Assembly (NCBI GenBank): GCA_029779435.1
Contig: JAKPAM010000207.1
Span: 1-64,000 of the forward strand
Direction of reading: 5' to 3'
DNA length: 64,000 bases
Origin: Pseudomonadota bacterium
Lineage (GTDB): Bacteria > Pseudomonadota > Gammaproteobacteria > Burkholderiales > Burkholderiaceae_E
Positions 60,853-64,000 of this stretch are shown here, one piece after another. A program made the translations under genes and the position numbers. Under the pieces are notes generated by a model, which ran no database searches, was not told the DNA's origin, and saw nothing but the letters and a program-made list of their open reading frames with translations. Numbering within the stretch: position 1 is the first letter of the stretch; the number at the start of each line of letters is the position of its first letter.

Positions 60853-61114
60853 TGGCGCGCTCGCCGCCAAACCCGCACTCGCGTCAGGGCTTCCACGCGA
60901 CCCGCGGCCCCTGCCGGCGGCCGGGCGCTACCATGTCGGCAGAGCGGTGCGCATCGTTCGCGATGCCGGTGACTGCGGGCCGAAGCGCGAGCCTCGTCTT
61001 TTGGGGCGAGGTCAAGCGAGCCGAACCCGTTCTGGCACTGAAGGTGCTCCCGGCCCGTGGCGAGGAAGCTCCCGCCTCGAGGTGGGAGTGACTCACGAGG
61101 AGGAGAGATTGGCG

Positions 61115-62086
61115 ATGAAGCGTTGTGAACTCGGCCGTTCGGGCCTCGAGGTCTCGCGGCTGTGTTTCGGCGGCAACGTGTTCGGGTGGACCGTCGATGA
61201 AGCGACGTCGTTCTCGCTGCTCGACGCGCTGGTCGACGCGGGCGTGGATTTCATCGATACCGCCGACGTGTACTCGCGCTGGATGCCCGGCCACCAGGGC
61301 GGCGAATCCGAGACCGTGATCGGCAGGTGGTTCGCGCGGACCGGGCAGCGCGCCAAGGTGTTCCTCGCGACCAAGGTCGGGATGGACATGGGCGGCGATC
61401 GCAAGGGGCTGTCCGCGCGCTGGATCGAACGCTCGGTCGAGGATTCGCTGCGTCGCCTGCAGACCGACTACATCGACCTGTACCAATCGCATACCGATGA
61501 CGAATCGGTGCCGATGGACGAGACGCTGAGCGCTTATCAGCGGTTGATCGCCGCCGGCAAGGTCCGCGTGATCGGCGCGTCGAACTTCAGCGGCGCGCGG
61601 CTGCGCGAGGCGCTGGATCGGGCCGATGCGCAGGGCCTGCCGCGCTACCAGACGCTGCAGCCGCTGTACAACCTGTACGACCGAGCGGCGTTCGAGAGCG
61701 ACCTGCAGGCGCTGTGCGTCGAGCGCGGCGTCGGCGTCATCACGTATTTCTCGCTGGCCGCGGGGTTCCTGACCGGCAAGTACCGTTCAGAGGCCGACTA
61801 CGGCAAGAGCCCACGCGGTGCGCGCGCGATACCCCAGTACATGAACCCGCGCGGCATGCGGATCCTGGCGGCGCTCGACGCGGTGTCGGCCGAGCTGGGC
61901 AGCACGCCCGCCCAGGTCGCGATCGCGTGGCTGCTGACCCGGCCGTCGGTATCGGCGCCGATCGCCAGCGCGACCAGCCTGGCGCAGTTGGGCGACCTCG
62001 TCGGGGCCGTCCGGTTGACGCTGCCCGCCGCCGCCGTCCAGCGCCTGGACCAGGCCAGCGACCCGACGGACACCGCCAACGATTGA
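61115..62086 (+). CDS. Aldo/keto reductase
   Basis: A 323-aa TIM-barrel oxidoreductase ([36 protein letters not shown] with catalytic Asp/Tyr, [11 protein letters not shown] with the catalytic Lys, [38 protein letters not shown], and the cofactor-binding end [19 protein letters not shown]). It matches the YghZ/KCAB-like aldo/keto reductases using NADPH. The ATG at 61115 follows GAGGAGGAGAG. It is on the same strand as fumC with 41 bases between. Substrate unknown. Confidence 0.9.
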   Translation: MKRCELGRSGLEVSRLCFGGNVFGWTVDEATSFSLLDALVDAGVDFIDTADVYSRWMPGHQGGESETVIGRWFARTGQRAKVFLATKVGMDMGGDRKGLSARWIERSVEDSLRRLQTDYIDLYQSHTDDESVPMDETLSAYQRLIAAGKVRVIGASNFSGARLREALDRADAQGLPRYQTLQPLYNLYDRAAFESDLQALCVERGVGVITYFSLAAGFLTGKYRSEADYGKSPRGARAIPQYMNPRGMRILAALDAVSAELGSTPAQVAIAWLLTRPSVSAPIASATSLAQLGDLVGAVRLTLPAAAVQRLDQASDPTDTAND

Positions 62087-62127
62087 TCGAACCGGAATTT
62101 CCACCAGTTTCCATGAGGAACCCTCGC

Positions 62128-63594
<1,467 letters not shown>

Positions 63595-63624
63595 CGGCCC
63601 CGTCGATACAATGACGGTCGTCCG

Positions 63625-63647
63625 CGCCAGGCGACCGGTGCCTGGCG
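63625..63647. terminator. Hairpin between fumC and recQ
   Basis: CGCCAGGC and GCCTGGCG form a perfect 8-bp stem with a seven-base loop, 31 bases after the fumC stop. No T-run follows, so it may be a weak terminator. Confidence 0.4.
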
Positions 63648-63720
63648 AATCCGCCCGCTTTCGCGCCCATTCTCGGGTCCGGTGATCGCTCGCCGGGCCC
63701 GCCCGTACGAACTCCCGATC

Positions 63721-64000
63721 ATGGTATCCGTGCCTCGCGCCGCCTCGCCCGACGATCTGCTGCCGCGGGCCGAGGAAATCCTCCACGACGTCTTCGGCCA
63801 CCCGCGTTTTCGCGGTGAGCAGGTCCAGATCGTCACGCACGTGGCCGCGGGCGGCGATGCGCTGGTGCTGATGCCCACCGGGGGCGGCAAGTCGCTGTGC
63901 TACCAGGTGCCGTCGCTTCTGCGCGAGGGCGTCGGCGTCGTCGTCTCGCCGCTGATCGCGTTGATGCAGGACCAGGTGGCCGCGCTGCGCCAGCTCGGCC
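63721..64000 (+). CDS. recQ: ATP-dependent DNA helicase RecQ, 5' part
   Basis: The first 93 codons of a superfamily II helicase; the gene runs off the right end. VFGHPRFRGEQVQIVTHVAA holds the RecQ motif 0 (FRGEQ), LVLMPTGGGKSLCYQVPSLL is the Walker A (motif I), and VVVSPLIALMQDQVAALRQL is motif Ia. RecQ unwinds DNA 3'-5' in recombination repair. The ATG at 63721 is preferred; a GTG at 63682 is in frame but without evidence. The helicase, RQC and HRDC domains cannot be seen. Confidence 0.92.
   Translation, partial: MVSVPRAASPDDLLPRAEEILHDVFGHPRFRGEQVQIVTHVAAGGDALVLMPTGGGKSLCYQVPSLLREGVGVVVSPLIALMQDQVAALRQLG

Overview
The window is GC-rich (roughly two thirds G+C by eye). It reads as a chromosomal segment of a beta-proteobacterium, most likely of the Burkholderiales. 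The signs are class III CoA-transferases, GntR/FCD regulators, Liv- and Dpp-type ABC transporters, a TrxC-type thioredoxin, class II fumarase, and dense operons with ATGA stop/start overlaps. No rRNA, tRNA, CRISPR array, intact insertion sequence or prophage was seen. The organism call is an inference from gene content, not from a marker gene.

Left part (1-29 kb): an accessory, partly eroding region with lower and uneven GC. It opens with a leftward glycosyltransferase (running off the window) and a methyltransferase, then a mosaic of broken genes (2.2-3.0 kb) and a lipoprotein of the GH71/GH99-like family. Next come a MalT-like LuxR regulator, a divergent cytochrome c/hemerythrin pair and a DUF1800/DUF1501 pair. 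A 1024-aa cytochrome P450 fused to a diflavin reductase follows, with a PPOX-fold gene and a PaaI thioesterase. Around these lie fragments of beta-oxidation-type genes (enoyl-CoA hydratase, thiolase, SDR) and a truncated copy of the PPOX gene. From 17 to 24.6 kb there is a run of small single-domain genes: HhH, two GFA proteins, YciI, an O-methyltransferase, a tautomerase divergent from a LysR regulator, a nucleotidyltransferase, a DapD-like protein, RidA and VOC. Two acyl-CoA dehydrogenases, a polysaccharide deacetylase and a cupin follow.

Middle part (28.7-53 kb): high-GC metabolic genes. The centre is a probable acid uptake-activation-carboxylation locus. A GntR regulator and a carboxyltransferase beta subunit are divergent from a free-standing 72-aa biotin carrier. 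A second, paralogous GntR regulator is divergent from an 11.5-kb operon. That operon encodes a tandem-fused class III CoA-transferase, a complete Dpp/Opp-type ABC importer and a single-chain biotin carboxylase/biotin carrier/carboxyltransferase. Each regulator-facing promoter region carries a short palindrome built around TTGACA. TetR, metallo-beta-lactamase, rhomboid, AhpD-like, thioesterase and SMI1/KNR4-like genes follow.

Right part (53-64 kb): an HDOD-GAF protein with an orphan NarL-type histidine kinase, a complete branched-chain amino acid-type ABC importer (SBP-G-F-H-M), an aldo/keto reductase, fumC and the start of recQ.

No single undescribed system is proven. The best candidates for a second look are the dual-GntR carboxylase/CoA-transferase/importer locus, the P450-diflavin reductase fusion, and the duplicated PPOX gene whose full-length copy has lost its ATG.
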